DNA from: a virus
Direction: 5' to 3' (one strand)
DNA length: 45,408 bases
Virus record (IMG/VR): IMGVR_UViG_3300009610_000041
Location: 1-45,408 of that record
The position numbers and the translations under genes were made by a program. This document shows, piece by piece, positions 23,201 through 30,706 of the stretch. The stretch's first letter is position 1; each line of letters starts with the position of its first letter. The notes beneath the pieces are model-generated. The model did no database searches, was not told the DNA's origin, and worked only from the letters and a program-made list of their open reading frames with translations.

Positions 23201-24567
23201 TTGAAGCTACCCAAGTCTGGTGCCTCTTCAAACCAAACGTAGAGGTTCCCTTCATCTGCAGGAACCGTGAAGTCGGTCTCTACGATACCAAAGCTCCTGC
23301 TCCAAAACTCTGCTGCACGAGAGACCCGCTGCTCATCTGCTGAGAAGACCCTGACGTGTAGCTCATCAGCCTTAATCTTCCCAATCGTCAACTGCCTAAC
23401 GTTGCCACCACTGTCTTTGTGCTGGAGTCCCTTGATGCCAGCTACAAAGTCGTTATAGGTGGCGGTCTTTAGCTCCTGTGCGTTTGGCAGAAGAATGAGT
23501 CCAGTAGGGTCCAAGAACAGGTCAGTGGTAGGGGAGAGGGTGAGGTTGCCTGTGGGGGAAACAACCAAGGTATTGGCAGCGGTTATCGTTCTGCTCACCC
23601 CAGAGAAGTTTATATTGTTGTTGAAGGTAGCGATGCTGTTGAAGGTGGCGACCCCTGTTGTCCAGGAGTGGGCACCAGTCCAGGCGAAAGCGTAACCCTC
23701 ATCCACTCGCACAGCTTCTGCAGCAAACTCTAACCCTGTGCCAAGGTCAACGCTCAGTTCACCAGAGGCGTAGTCCAGTCCATCCCCTGCGATATCAGGG
23801 TCTATCTGAATACCTGCGCTACTGCGCAAAAGACCAGAGTTGCTAGGCAACTTGACCCTAGCAGCACCAAAGATTTCAAGACCACCATCTGAGGCCAAGT
23901 TGAGGGAGATTGCTTGACCAGAGACTGTGATGCCCACGTTGCCAGCAGTGGCTGCGTCATGGTGGGCATTGGGGTCAGCTACGTGACCACTGATACTATG
24001 ACCATCAATGGTGATACCTGGTGCAACCGTGAGGTTCCCGGTCAGGCTCCTGGTTCCATCCCTCAGCAACGCTTCTGGAAACTGGTCTGGGTCCAATTCC
24101 CCTGTATGATAGGTTGGGTCATCGAGCGCATGTAGGCCAATCACCCCTCCCAGGTCAGGTGTGTATGGATACCAAGAGCTAGTAGAGCCATCATAGGCAA
24201 GAAAGTCTCCCCCAGACACGCCAGCAGTGCTAACATCTATCAGACCATCCAGTGTGGTGGGACTACCCCCACCACTCCCCAAAACGTACTGAGCTTCCCG
24301 TATAACAAGCTCCCCTCCCTCCCTCCTCACTGCCAGCCTTTGGTTAGGGATAGAGGGGTCAATGCCAATAGCGTCCCTGGCAATCACCTCGCCGTTACCC
24401 CCGTCACTGCCAAGGCTAACGAAGTAGTAGCCCAGTCTGTCAGGGTGGTCAATCTTGTAGGTGGAGGGTCCAATGAGAATTCCCAGTCTAGCTGGGATGA
24501 GGGTCCTCTTGGCAGAGGCGAGAAAGAGTTGGTCGAATGCCTTGGTCAGTTCATCTTGTGTACTCAT
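17236..24567 (-). CDS. Large tail fibre with internal duplications and C-terminal S74 chaperone domain
   Basis: 2443 residues after choosing ATG 24567 (TAATG overlap with the upstream gene). It is rich in Gly, Ser, Thr and Asp, with beta-solenoid-like composition throughout. The start (DELTKAFDQLFLASAKRTL) is a tail-attachment-type region. A module of about 350 residues occurs twice, and between the copies a series of about 51-residue repeats runs (VDSTVVRT...GLSGGG). The C-terminal about 100 residues match the intramolecular chaperone/peptidase S74 domain: SSLRYKDNVEEI with the Ser/Lys dyad, RRVGFIAEQL and YYDRLVVALLMEL. This domain trimerises the fibre and then cuts itself off. It probably binds the host surface. 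Receptor unknown. Confidence 0.85.
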   Translation of the reverse strand: MSTQDELTKAFDQLFLASAKRTLIPARLGILIGPSTYKIDHPDRLGYYFVSLGSDGGNGEVIARDAIGIDPSIPNQRLAVRREGGELVIREAQYVLGSGGGSPTTLDGLIDVSTAGVSGGDFLAYDGSTSSWYPYTPDLGGVIGLHALDDPTYHTGELDPDQFPEALLRDGTRSLTGNLTVAPGITIDGHSISGHVADPNAHHDAATAGNVGITVSGQAISLNLASDGGLEIFGAARVKLPSNSGLLRSSAGIQIDPDIAGDGLDYASGELSVDLGTGLEFAAEAVRVDEGYAFAWTGAHSWTTGVATFNSIATFNNNINFSGVSRTITAANTLVVSPTGNLTLSPTTDLFLDPTGLILLPNAQELKTATYNDFVAGIKGLQHKDSGGNVRQLTIGKIKADELHVRVFSADEQRVSRAAEFWSRSFGIVETDFTVPADEGNLYVWFEEAPDLGSFKLFLPDNWILFRTIDQSTGLITQAVWFQVMDSGVDDYAAREDATGPAVEPPHVSRQQWRIKRKSGGVTGTVIKKGSVGVEFGKPRTEMGGASGQGVVHLSALQEDGGPFIQIQVFDSVLDDVPQFLNKVRMGNLRDLLDYDEDTFGFAGGNDLSIAPSLGGFTGFALDDDLGLRLWNTDIYIYDGTEIAVSLTRAHGLRLLQDEGAFSEETRFIGWYNDSDVFRSGISSYDLDGHHWLNMTLESGASYGELTLSSESSVGNSSLTLVSGTNVLGAHRLARMDSGFIILGATKTAVGLGVTDPDTLESTFHVVYNNSETGVNAGVTIEQLGTGDSVQHFTLPGVVTYSLGIDNSLTGDPFYISASADLATTPAIRITTDSVVSIVGDALRVGITTDTTPPSKFYVNKNVLAGSSNERGATIILAGGVTSTAREYTGLYIETNPSGTGLATVDETGLHIKTRGSQSSGQPLNLLLESTNGDVAMQYKQLTSTITYTMGIDVDDDRWKLVVGSSLDGGFECISINPATGNVTIYGLTIESEEGSVHPEATGDDGIIVVAPQKISVDASVVRTSRTITTGSSSGLSGGGTLGGDLSLTINLMDTSPGLQLTATGVGVDSTVVRTDRTISTGTSSGLSGGGALSGNLSLTINLMDADPGLQLTSTGIGVDATVVRTTRSITTASASGLQGGGTLDANRSLSINLADTNPGLELQATGISVDSSVVRTTRLVSTGSGLSGGGALSGDLTLSIDLADTNSGLVVTGTGLAIDLATNPGLAFVATGLTIDIADTDPGLQLTPTGIQVDSTVVRTSRIVGTASSSGLSGGGNLGSDLALVVNLADTNPGLTLTGTGVAVLLKTTNSALSLVGGLQVTPGDGITVVGNDVAVDSTVVRITRLVSTGAGLQGGGALATDLTLSVKLATVSGLNTTSGAALAVTPGTGIILASNQVRVDQAFSPTWTGTHTFNLDPQINANLDFLGAGRSITTNSTNSLTLAPGGNLILAAVGDLAKTSAIQDIPTGIRGLRFWDRGSNYVQLTVSAIKADELLVRVFAADETRLSRGEEYWSRSFGIVEEDSPALPADEGTFDVWFEDAPALEDAPLFDAGNYIMIRVVDRTSGLVLSAIWFEVIDGDAAGTNDWVQRQAATDGPPAHVSRQQWRLKRKFGGVTGQIIKRGNVALDVGVAGQGWVHLSALQDTGGPFIQVGLFDHLDSNAVPVHINNARFGNLNGVGGVSGNVWGIAAAEDISVDVDTGDYRGFIVDNVNGARFYNGEIIMYDDTTKIVSLAPETGLRMKLPDYSVASIARRVLWMEDVDAFVDYTDIPVGVSLKGIKYPASRVSFEVDVAGPATEYGNIRFVAMESGNVSTASYLSIIGGNTDRYIVFGVDNGGAHGEGSFRFVENNASTDSGVDISQNSTGDAALRFFLSTPLGVIGQTYTIGIDNSDSDRFKISGSNSLGTTDILTITTTQAIFAREVKALDFLAQSTSGDALYSVSNVAGSASWYMGMTSSGTSLILSPTGLGTPFVIFDPAVGTDYKRSGGNNLTRTIADGGAAAFQSVSYVDAVNGGSYTFSTARGSEGTPTVSQSGDRVGVFLFNGYSASGVAFRQAAAIGVFIDGTPDNDSTDMPGRIALYTTPDGESSSLERMRINNKGNFGFGTTDIKAWDSGWTALQISAAGAIMAHTTVENTWVMSNAYYDGTWKRRLAASTQASAYSMSDGQHNWWVTGLGTADSSISWDNPLTILNTGLVGVNNASPAARLDVVESNPKTEDGIKLTAHADPPTFVGYRANGSPSSPSGIGANETMLLIGARARHSSGAPSYGSYSAYMQFVATEAHSSTARGSRIEFYTTSNATNSQNLGLTLDWNALLYSLSTYSATVAVVPNMAIANDGKITRTTHANSSLRYKDNVEEIRGTPYSKMLEGLVPVSYTLKDDVEAKRRVGFIAEQLNDLPGGEDFIQYDEEGRPDAIYYDRLVVALLMELMVLKRRVHGKQS
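17239..17525 (-). other. S74 intramolecular chaperone domain of the fibre
   Basis: C-terminal segment of the fibre. SSLRYKDNV provides the Ser and Lys expected for self-cleavage, followed by LVPVSYTLKDD and GFIAEQLNDLP, a family pattern known from endosialidases and other fibres. Release of this piece after trimer folding is inferred from the family. Confidence 0.8.
19330..20375 (-). repeat. Duplicated fibre module, copy 2
   Basis: Encodes a segment that begins VRVDQAFSPTWTGTHTF and contains IKADELLVRVFAADE, EEYWSRSFGIVEED and HVSRQQWRLKRKFGGVTG. Copy 1 (about 22590-23715) has the matching IKADELHVRVFSADE, AEFWSRSFGIVETD and HVSRQQWRIKRKSGGVTG. The coordinates are approximate. Confidence 0.75.
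20540..21525 (-). repeat. Tandem 51-residue repeats in the fibre
   Basis: The motif VDSTVVRT-R (also VDATVVRT, VDSSVVRT) recurs six times, at + strand positions near 20543, 20797, 21044, 21197, 21351 and 21503. The last four are spaced 152-154 bp, that is 51 codons; the first gaps are about 250 bp and carry an extra PGL...TGL block. Each unit reads roughly VVRT..I.T.S.GLSGGG.L.G.LSL.INL.D..PGL.LT.TG. The repeats are degenerate in DNA sequence, so old or selected. Confidence 0.8.
22590..23715 (-). repeat. Duplicated fibre module, copy 1
   Basis: N-terminal copy of the long duplicated module, from VRVDEGYAFAWTGAHSW to about TRAHGLRLLQDE. It shares the order of motifs with the copy at 19330-20375 but has diverged substantially in sequence. 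Approximate ends. Confidence 0.75.
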
Positions 24568-26414
24568 TAGTCCTCTGGCAGTTCGTAGAATACACCGGGG
24601 AAGCCCTGCACCTCCATCTCCCATTGAATGGTGATTTGGATGGTGGTCCCCGCTGGGTCGTTGCGGTAATTATAGTCTACCTGATGCACAACCCCCTTCT
24701 CAAAGTAGAACTCACGGTCTCGATAGGGGAGGTCAAAGCCAGCAAGGGACAGAACGTACCATCCCAAACGGGCCGGGTCTATTTCCTTGGTTGCAGAGTT
24801 GTACTTCAGCCCTATGGTAAACATACCAAAGGGGGCATTCATTCTCGCAAAGCGATGACCCTCACACCCATAGAGACCAAAGGTGTTCCAGGCTTTCCTA
24901 CCGTCTATGTTCATCTCCTGCGCCCCCTGTCCCCAGGAAATGTCATCCCCTGGCACCTGAGTGAACTGGGCGGTTTCCCCATAGCGGTCACCTATCATGG
25001 CACCCGTTACCAAACGCCCCACTCTGGGGGTGGGGTTGTAGGAGAAGTCCAGGGAGGTGATATCACCCTCACTGAACGTGCCCCATAAAACGGGTGGGGC
25101 CAAATCCTCACTCAGTTCCAAGAAGTAAAAGGGGTCAAAGGCTATTACCATCTGCCCGTTCTTGGAGCAGTTGAAGTAGTGGTCTGGAGTCATGGCATTC
25201 GCCATGCTGTGAACCTGGTTATAGAGGTCCATGGCATCAGAAGTGAGGTTCTTGAACTCCAAAGAAATCATGGAGTAGGGTGAGGTCCAGAGCAGGTCTG
25301 CAACGTCAAGTGCCGTACTGTGCCAGTGCAGGAGGTACCAGATATAGTACATCATGTGGGGGACTTTTGTGTGTGTCCAAAGGGTGGGAGTAGCCACGTA
25401 CTCCTGGGACTGAGAGAAGGAGGGGAGTTGCTTTAACCTGCCGCATACATCAACCAGTTCAATCGTGGTCTTCTTGTCAAGCCCCCTCTCCTCCCCAGAG
25501 AAAGAGTTATCCTCTGTGTTCATCCAGCCATAGAAAAGGATGTTGTTCCTGTCCGTTAGTCCAGAGGCGTCACCATCAAAGACCAAGACCATTGACCCAT
25601 CATAGTATTCCCCTATCGGCATGTCATCATGCAACTCCACCGTCATCGAAGAGCCACCCTGCTGAACGCTATGAGAGGTGATTGTGAAGTTGCTGAAAGA
25701 CTCGTCATCAGCCGGGTCACGAGCGAAGACGGGAATGTGGTGGGTGTGAGACTTCAACCCGCTATAGCTGGATACGGTCAGGTCAACCCAACGGAAGCCA
25801 GGGGGGAACTGGACAGTAATGTCCACATCGGTGGGAAGTCCACCAATAATGCTGCCGTCCTTCACGTCCCAAAGAAAGGCAGAGGGGAGTGTCATGGCAG
25901 TGTCTACAGAGAAGTCGAAGCTGTTCTCTCCAGAGAGGACTGTGGTAAGAACGCCAGCACTAATCGTACCCACAACAGGGGCACCCCCATTCGCTTTGGG
26001 GGGAGGGAAGGCAACGTTGTTGCCAACTCCTATGTAACCGTCCTTGAGCCAGATACCAAGAACCCTGTTGACCCAAGGAATCTTGGCCCACACCCGATAG
26101 TCGTCCAAAACGGTTATGTAGGAATTGTCTATCAGGTCTATCTGCCCATCCGTCCTGCCACGAGGGGTTCTGCCTACATGGAGGGTGCCATTTATCTCAA
26201 CAGCAAACCTGACGAACGTCCTACCCAAGTCGCCAAGACCAGGAGCAGTGCCAAGCATAATCGTCATCCCTGGTTTGATGTTGCCAAAGTCACCAGAGAT
26301 GGTGCCATCGCTATCAAAATCTTCCACAGGGTAGACGATAGGGTCTGGCTCGTTCACTAGCCCAGACCACACCACAGCGGGTCTATGCACGAACATGCGA
26401 ATATCATGACTCAT
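24567..26414 (-). CDS. Tail tip / baseplate hub-like protein, 615 aa
   Basis: A large beta-rich protein lying between the tape measure and the fibre. That is where siphoviruses keep the distal tail and tail-hub (Tal-like) genes. It has Trp- and Gly-rich beta strands (VDLTVSSYSGLKSH, FYGWMNTEDN) and a late segment on reading a conductivity of strands (VHQVDYNYRNDPAGTTIQIT). No lysozyme or peptidase motif is visible. The function is inferred mainly from position. Start ATGA-coupled to the gene at 26411. Confidence 0.6.
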   Translation of the reverse strand: MSHDIRMFVHRPAVVWSGLVNEPDPIVYPVEDFDSDGTISGDFGNIKPGMTIMLGTAPGLGDLGRTFVRFAVEINGTLHVGRTPRGRTDGQIDLIDNSYITVLDDYRVWAKIPWVNRVLGIWLKDGYIGVGNNVAFPPPKANGGAPVVGTISAGVLTTVLSGENSFDFSVDTAMTLPSAFLWDVKDGSIIGGLPTDVDITVQFPPGFRWVDLTVSSYSGLKSHTHHIPVFARDPADDESFSNFTITSHSVQQGGSSMTVELHDDMPIGEYYDGSMVLVFDGDASGLTDRNNILFYGWMNTEDNSFSGEERGLDKKTTIELVDVCGRLKQLPSFSQSQEYVATPTLWTHTKVPHMMYYIWYLLHWHSTALDVADLLWTSPYSMISLEFKNLTSDAMDLYNQVHSMANAMTPDHYFNCSKNGQMVIAFDPFYFLELSEDLAPPVLWGTFSEGDITSLDFSYNPTPRVGRLVTGAMIGDRYGETAQFTQVPGDDISWGQGAQEMNIDGRKAWNTFGLYGCEGHRFARMNAPFGMFTIGLKYNSATKEIDPARLGWYVLSLAGFDLPYRDREFYFEKGVVHQVDYNYRNDPAGTTIQITIQWEMEVQGFPGVFYELPED

Positions 26415-26779
26415 AACAGCACCAAGTCCCTTACTAGAATCGCAACGTTCCTTGGGAAGAAGTTGGTGTGGGTAGGCTGGGGTCTGATTGCCCTGCCGTT
26501 ATAACGTTCATAGCTGTAGTCGAAGCTGGGAACGTGAATAGTGACCAGGGGGGAGGGTGACCCGTAGAAGCCAAAGAGAAGGTAAAGAGCCTGTGCCTGT
26601 GCGGGAGTTTCCAAGAAGTCCCAGACCAGTTCAATAAAGAGACCGTACTCTGTCATCTCCCCATTCAAGGAGAAGAGTCTTTCCATAGCCTGCACACCCG
26701 CAGAGCGTGGCTGTGGGTTGAGTACGGTCAGTGAACCCAGTGCAATGCCATGTCCCAGCTTGGCTCGATAATCACTCAT
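26411..26779 (-). CDS. Small tail protein, distal-tail-like, 122 aa
   Basis: Beta-rich protein of 122 residues between the tape measure and the hub-like gene, coupled to both by ATGA overlaps. It carries TEYGLFIELVWDFLETPAQAQALYLL and a late aromatic strand (VPSFDYSYERYNGRAIRPQP). Position and size fit a distal tail or tail-tip component, but there is no diagnostic motif. Confidence 0.55.
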   Translation of the reverse strand: MSDYRAKLGHGIALGSLTVLNPQPRSAGVQAMERLFSLNGEMTEYGLFIELVWDFLETPAQAQALYLLFGFYGSPSPLVTIHVPSFDYSYERYNGRAIRPQPTHTNFFPRNVAILVRDLVLL

Positions 26780-29700
26780 ATCACTCTACTCGCCTTCTGT
26801 ATCACGGAGAGGAGTCTCCTCTCAAATTCATCACCAAGGGCTGAGGGGGATTGGCCGGGGAGGGCTGTGATTTGGATAGCACCTGACTGGATGACGATGG
26901 AGGAGTTGCTGCCCCCCACACTGTTCGTATTGGCGATAGTCGCCACACCACCCATCATCGCAGCAGCTGCGCTTGCTGATGGGGCGGCACCCTGTTCCAA
27001 CAGTTGAATCTCCCTATCCAAACGATTGATATTACCAACAGCAAACTGGTAAGCCTCTGAGGTCTTGTCACCAGCATTCGCATCTGCCTGTTCTTGCCAT
27101 CCAGCCCTCTCTATCTTCTTCTCATCAATCTGGGCCTGGTTGGGGTTGGCAGGAGCTTTCTGCCCAGTTCTTTCCTCATACAGCTTCTTGGCTGCATGAA
27201 TCATGAACTGGTCGAACTGACCAGTAGCAATGTTTTTTAGTTTCTCATATTCTTGGGCATATCCAGCAACCTCGATTCCAAGAGCAGCCATTCTCGTCTC
27301 GAACTCAGTGTCAAGCTGGGTTCTCTCTTCTATGGCATGGTCCTTAATCTGCTGGATTCTCTCCCCATGCGCCCTACCCAGTTCTTGCATCTGAGCAGTG
27401 TGGTCACTCTTCATTCGCTCTAGGCGAATACCCCTGTCAGTCTCTTCCTCTTCCCGTTGCAGTTCGTGAGCCGCTTGCATGTCACTGAGGCGCAGAGCGT
27501 CAGCCGCATCGTTCTCAGCCTTCTGTGCAGCATGGGCATCAATCAGGTCCTGTTTTTGTAATGCCAAAGCGTCCTTGGCATCCTGCCTACGAATGGCGAG
27601 AGACTCAGCTTCTTGCTGTTCCCTTAGGGCTAGAGCCTCACCCTCCTGGGTCAGTCTCCTTTGGTGAGACTCGTTCGCTTCCTGCTCAAACTCAGCTAAC
27701 CTCTCCTGCTCTTTGGTGATTGCCTTCTGGTGGTCCTCGTCAGCTTCAGTCTCGAAATCCTTGAGACGGTCAGCCTCCTCCTGAATCTGCTCCTGATGAG
27801 CCTCTTCAGCTTGCTCCAACTCCTTGGCGTAACGCCTTTCCTCTCGCACCCAGCCACGAGCATCAAGTTCCTCAGCAGCTTCCAAGAGAGAAAGGGCATG
27901 GTCCTCAGCAGCCTTCTCTTTTTCCTTGTTGTAGTCCGTCTCCATTTCAGTGAGACGGTCTGTGCTTTCCTCCCTGGCTTCCGCTATTCGGTCATCATAA
28001 TCGACCTGCATTTCACCAAGGCGTTTGAGGCTATCATCCCTAGCGTCTTGGATGCGGAGGGAATGTTCCTCCTCTATATCCGCTATCTTCCGGGCATGGT
28101 CAGCACGCATTGCCTCCAGGTTACGCTGCTGGTCCCTCTCCCACATTGCCTCTTGGCGACCAGCATCCCGGTCCATGCGTGCTAACTGGTCAGCAAGTTG
28201 CTTGGCTTCATTAGCCTCTCTCCTGGCAGAGTCCTGCTGAACCTTGGACATTTCCCTAGAGAAGTTGGCTTCCTGCTTCTCTCGGTTGCGATTGTAGTCT
28301 TCCTCTTCACGAAGAATGGTCTGTTGAAAGTCGGCCTGAAGTCTACGATATTGCTGAGTGTAACTGCGATGCTCCTCCAAGAGGGCAGTGTCAGCATTGC
28401 GCTGAATCTGTGCCCTAGCAGCACTCCAGTCCATAGCGGCAGCAAGTTGGTCTTCATCCAGTCCAGTATCTTTGCGTGGACTGGAACCAAGACTGCGGCT
28501 ACGCTCACCCCTATCCCCAGGTTGAGACCACATCTCCCGTTCTGTACTGGTCGTTAAGCGATTGCCAAGTCCCTCAAGCCCTGGAACGTTTCTGGCAACG
28601 TAAACCATCACGTTGCCCAAGGCTTCTATGCCAGCAGTTAACTCTTCAACCCTCTTTCGGATACCCTCCAACATGAGGGATGCGAGTGTGCCAAAGGCAG
28701 TGACTGGACCTTGAGCCAGTTGACCAAAGGCCAGGTTCAAGTCGTCTACGGATTTGGTTAGCTTCTCACTGCCGCTTGCTTGACCTTCAACAGTGTCTGA
28801 AAGGGAACCGTACTTCTCATTCAGTAACCCAATCACAGCTTCCTGAAAAGCCATCTCTTGGGTCAAGCCCTTATTCTCTTCCCTCAACTCTGCAATGCGG
28901 TCTGTAACTTCCCCAATGCCTAGGCCAATCTGGTCCAGTCTCTTGAATGAGGTGTTGCTAACAGCGAGTTGAGTCTCTTGGACAATGAAGTCTTGGGGTT
29001 TGCCAAGGGAGAGGGCAGCACCTCTCGCACCTCTTACGAAGCGTTCAACCTGGTCAGCACTCTCAGCAAAGCCTGTGGCCTGTAATCGAGTAACTTGTTC
29101 CAAGGCAGTGACTTGACTGATTGCGTCACCAGAAGCCTCATTGTAGGCTTCAAGCAGTGCATTCAGTTCTGCTTGGGAACCTGCCAGTTTCCTGGCTGAG
29201 ACTTCCATGCGGTCATAAGCGGTTGCCTGGTCAGCGGATTGCTTAATCGCCCCCACTGCTTGGGTGACACCATAGGCACCAGCCCCAATACCAAGACCAC
29301 CCATGGCGTTTCTGAGGATGCTGCCCATAGCACCCCCACCACCACCAAAGCCCAGCATGCCCAGCATGTTGTTGAAACCACCACCACCACCTCCAGGGGG
29401 TAAGAATCCTGGGGGAGGTCGTCTCCCCCCTGCTACCAAGTAGTTGGCTGTGGGGGCACCGATACCACCACCAATCAACTGCTGTTGCAGTGCTTGGTGG
29501 GGGGTCATACCCCCTGCTACCATCTGTGCCCTTTTCTGGGCAGCAATGGTGCCACCAATGGCGGCAGTTACTTGCTGTTGGAGTTGAGCCTGTCCACGAA
29601 GGGAGCGTTGGACAACGGCATTATAGGCAGAGGTAAGACGCTGCTGTTCCCTTAGTTGCGACTTGAACTCAGCAGTCTCCCTTCGTCGCAACTCGTTCCT

Positions 29701-30228
29701 TGCGACAGAGGCTTCCCTCTCCAAGATGAGCCTCTTTGAAATGTTCTCCTCAGCTAGTTTAAGTTCCTTCTGACCCTCCTGCCGCTTGAGAATCTCCTCT
29801 GTCACCACCCTTGGCTTTTGGAGAGTGACAGAGTCTTTCTTCTTAGTGGCAGCAACGGTTGTTGCCTGGGCAGTAGTTTCTGCTTCCTTCTTGAGGGTTT
29901 GCGCCCTTTTATTGGACTCTTCGTTCGTGGTCTTGGTTAACTGCTTCTGGTCATCTGCCACCTTCTTGATGGCACTAGACATTTGCCTCCACTGTTCGTT
30001 AGTAGCAGCAGTGCCAGCTTTAATCTGTTCAAAGGTGTCACGAGCAAGCCCCAACTTCTCAATGGCATCACGAACCGCATTGAGATTCTTCTCACTCTTA
30101 CTGAGAGACTCGTCAATCTTCTTGTTCTGTTCCTGCCAGTCCTTGCTGAATTTGCCAAGGGCTTTGATGGCTGGGTCAGCGTTGAAGTCAACTGTTACTG
30201 TTGTTGTGGGGTTGCCCATATCGGACAT
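26776..30228 (-). CDS. Tape measure protein, 1150 aa
   Basis: Very long helical protein, the usual hallmark of the siphovirus tape measure, directly after the tail chaperone genes. An N-terminal coiled coil (about 15-110) leads to a Gly-rich hydrophobic patch (about 280-320, GGGGG...GMLGFGGGGG, a possible membrane-interacting segment). Then follow helices, and from about residue 705 to 965 a strict 11/22-residue repeat. By the common rule of about 1.5 angstrom per residue the tail would be near 170 nm; this is an estimate. It ends in Ala/Gln-rich and Val/Ile-rich segments. Confidence 0.9.
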   Translation of the reverse strand: MSDMGNPTTTVTVDFNADPAIKALGKFSKDWQEQNKKIDESLSKSEKNLNAVRDAIEKLGLARDTFEQIKAGTAATNEQWRQMSSAIKKVADDQKQLTKTTNEESNKRAQTLKKEAETTAQATTVAATKKKDSVTLQKPRVVTEEILKRQEGQKELKLAEENISKRLILEREASVARNELRRRETAEFKSQLREQQRLTSAYNAVVQRSLRGQAQLQQQVTAAIGGTIAAQKRAQMVAGGMTPHQALQQQLIGGGIGAPTANYLVAGGRRPPPGFLPPGGGGGGFNNMLGMLGFGGGGGAMGSILRNAMGGLGIGAGAYGVTQAVGAIKQSADQATAYDRMEVSARKLAGSQAELNALLEAYNEASGDAISQVTALEQVTRLQATGFAESADQVERFVRGARGAALSLGKPQDFIVQETQLAVSNTSFKRLDQIGLGIGEVTDRIAELREENKGLTQEMAFQEAVIGLLNEKYGSLSDTVEGQASGSEKLTKSVDDLNLAFGQLAQGPVTAFGTLASLMLEGIRKRVEELTAGIEALGNVMVYVARNVPGLEGLGNRLTTSTEREMWSQPGDRGERSRSLGSSPRKDTGLDEDQLAAAMDWSAARAQIQRNADTALLEEHRSYTQQYRRLQADFQQTILREEEDYNRNREKQEANFSREMSKVQQDSARREANEAKQLADQLARMDRDAGRQEAMWERDQQRNLEAMRADHARKIADIEEEHSLRIQDARDDSLKRLGEMQVDYDDRIAEAREESTDRLTEMETDYNKEKEKAAEDHALSLLEAAEELDARGWVREERRYAKELEQAEEAHQEQIQEEADRLKDFETEADEDHQKAITKEQERLAEFEQEANESHQRRLTQEGEALALREQQEAESLAIRRQDAKDALALQKQDLIDAHAAQKAENDAADALRLSDMQAAHELQREEEETDRGIRLERMKSDHTAQMQELGRAHGERIQQIKDHAIEERTQLDTEFETRMAALGIEVAGYAQEYEKLKNIATGQFDQFMIHAAKKLYEERTGQKAPANPNQAQIDEKKIERAGWQEQADANAGDKTSEAYQFAVGNINRLDREIQLLEQGAAPSASAAAAMMGGVATIANTNSVGGSNSSIVIQSGAIQITALPGQSPSALGDEFERRLLSVIQKASRVI
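27335..28105 (-). repeat. Strict hendecad (11/22-residue) repeats in the tape measure
   Basis: From about residue 705 a pattern H/Y/S-x-x-R-I/L-x-D/E-I/A/M-x-x-D/E recurs exactly every 11 residues for at least six units (DHARKIADIEEEH, SLRIQDARDDS, LKRLGEMQVDY, and so on). It continues as 22-residue units marked by His: AHQEQIQEEADRL, DHQKAITKEQERL, SHQRRLTQEG, AHAAQKAENDAA, AHELQREEEE, DHTAQMQELG. I counted exactly 22 residues for six successive units. An 11-residue period predicts a slightly right-handed coiled coil. Confidence 0.8.
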
Positions 30229-30229
30229 G

Positions 30230-30598
30230 CTACTGTTCCTTCTCTACGGGTGGAGGCACGTAGACCCAACGGTGTACGCCTGACCCAGGCTTCCCTGCCC
30301 AAGTGAGGAAGGGTGCCCAAGGATTCTCTGCCAACTTCACCTCCTCTGGTGTCTCTCTTGGAGGAGGAGGTATCTTAAACCCTGGCGAAAGTAAGCGTGC
30401 CAAGGAGTACTTAGGCTGATATTCTGCCCCTACCTTGACACGCTCTTCTAACGCATTTTCGATTGTAATGCCAAACCACGTCACAGCGTTATCAAGCATC
30501 CATGCTGCGAACCCGTCAGTCTCCCCAAGAACTGTGCTGGGTAGTTGACTATACGTTTTCGCCTTCTGCCACAGCCTCCACATCAGGGTCTTGTTCAA
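30230..30598 (-). CDS. Tail assembly chaperone, downstream frame (T-like), reached by frameshift
   Basis: 122 codons counted from TTG 30598, but no ribosome site precedes that TTG, and the frame is open upstream to 30706, so it is best read as the extension of the gene at 30549-30986. In siphoviruses the two chaperones before the tape measure are G and a G-T fusion made by programmed frameshift. Sequence: helical start (TLMWRLWQKAKTY), then a Pro-rich end (IPPPPRETPEE). It ends 1 nt before the tape measure start. The relative frame is +1 (equally -2). The slip site is not proven. Confidence 0.65.
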   Translation of the reverse strand: MNKTLMWRLWQKAKTYSQLPSTVLGETDGFAAWMLDNAVTWFGITIENALEERVKVGAEYQPKYSLARLLSPGFKIPPPPRETPEEVKLAENPWAPFLTWAGKPGSGVHRWVYVPPPVEKEQ

Positions 30599-30706
30599 GA
30601 CGAAAGTTGGTGAGGATTTCAGCAGGTCCCAAGACCAACTGAAATATCCATCTCTTTTCTGCCATGGTGAGGTCTTCCACCTTAGTGTCGTCTGCCAGAG
30701 CCTTCT
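30549..30706 (-). other. Overlap zone for a +1 (or -2) programmed frameshift
   Basis: Both the G-like frame and the T-like frame are open from 30706 (after TGA at 30707-30709 in the second frame) to the G-like stop at 30549. The codon starts differ by one base downstream, i.e. +1 or -2, not the -1 shift of lambda. Two UUU codons followed by C (TTT at 30642-30644 and 30603-30605) are possible +1 slip sites. A GAAAAGAG stretch is also present. No classical -1 heptamer would give this frame. Confidence 0.5.
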
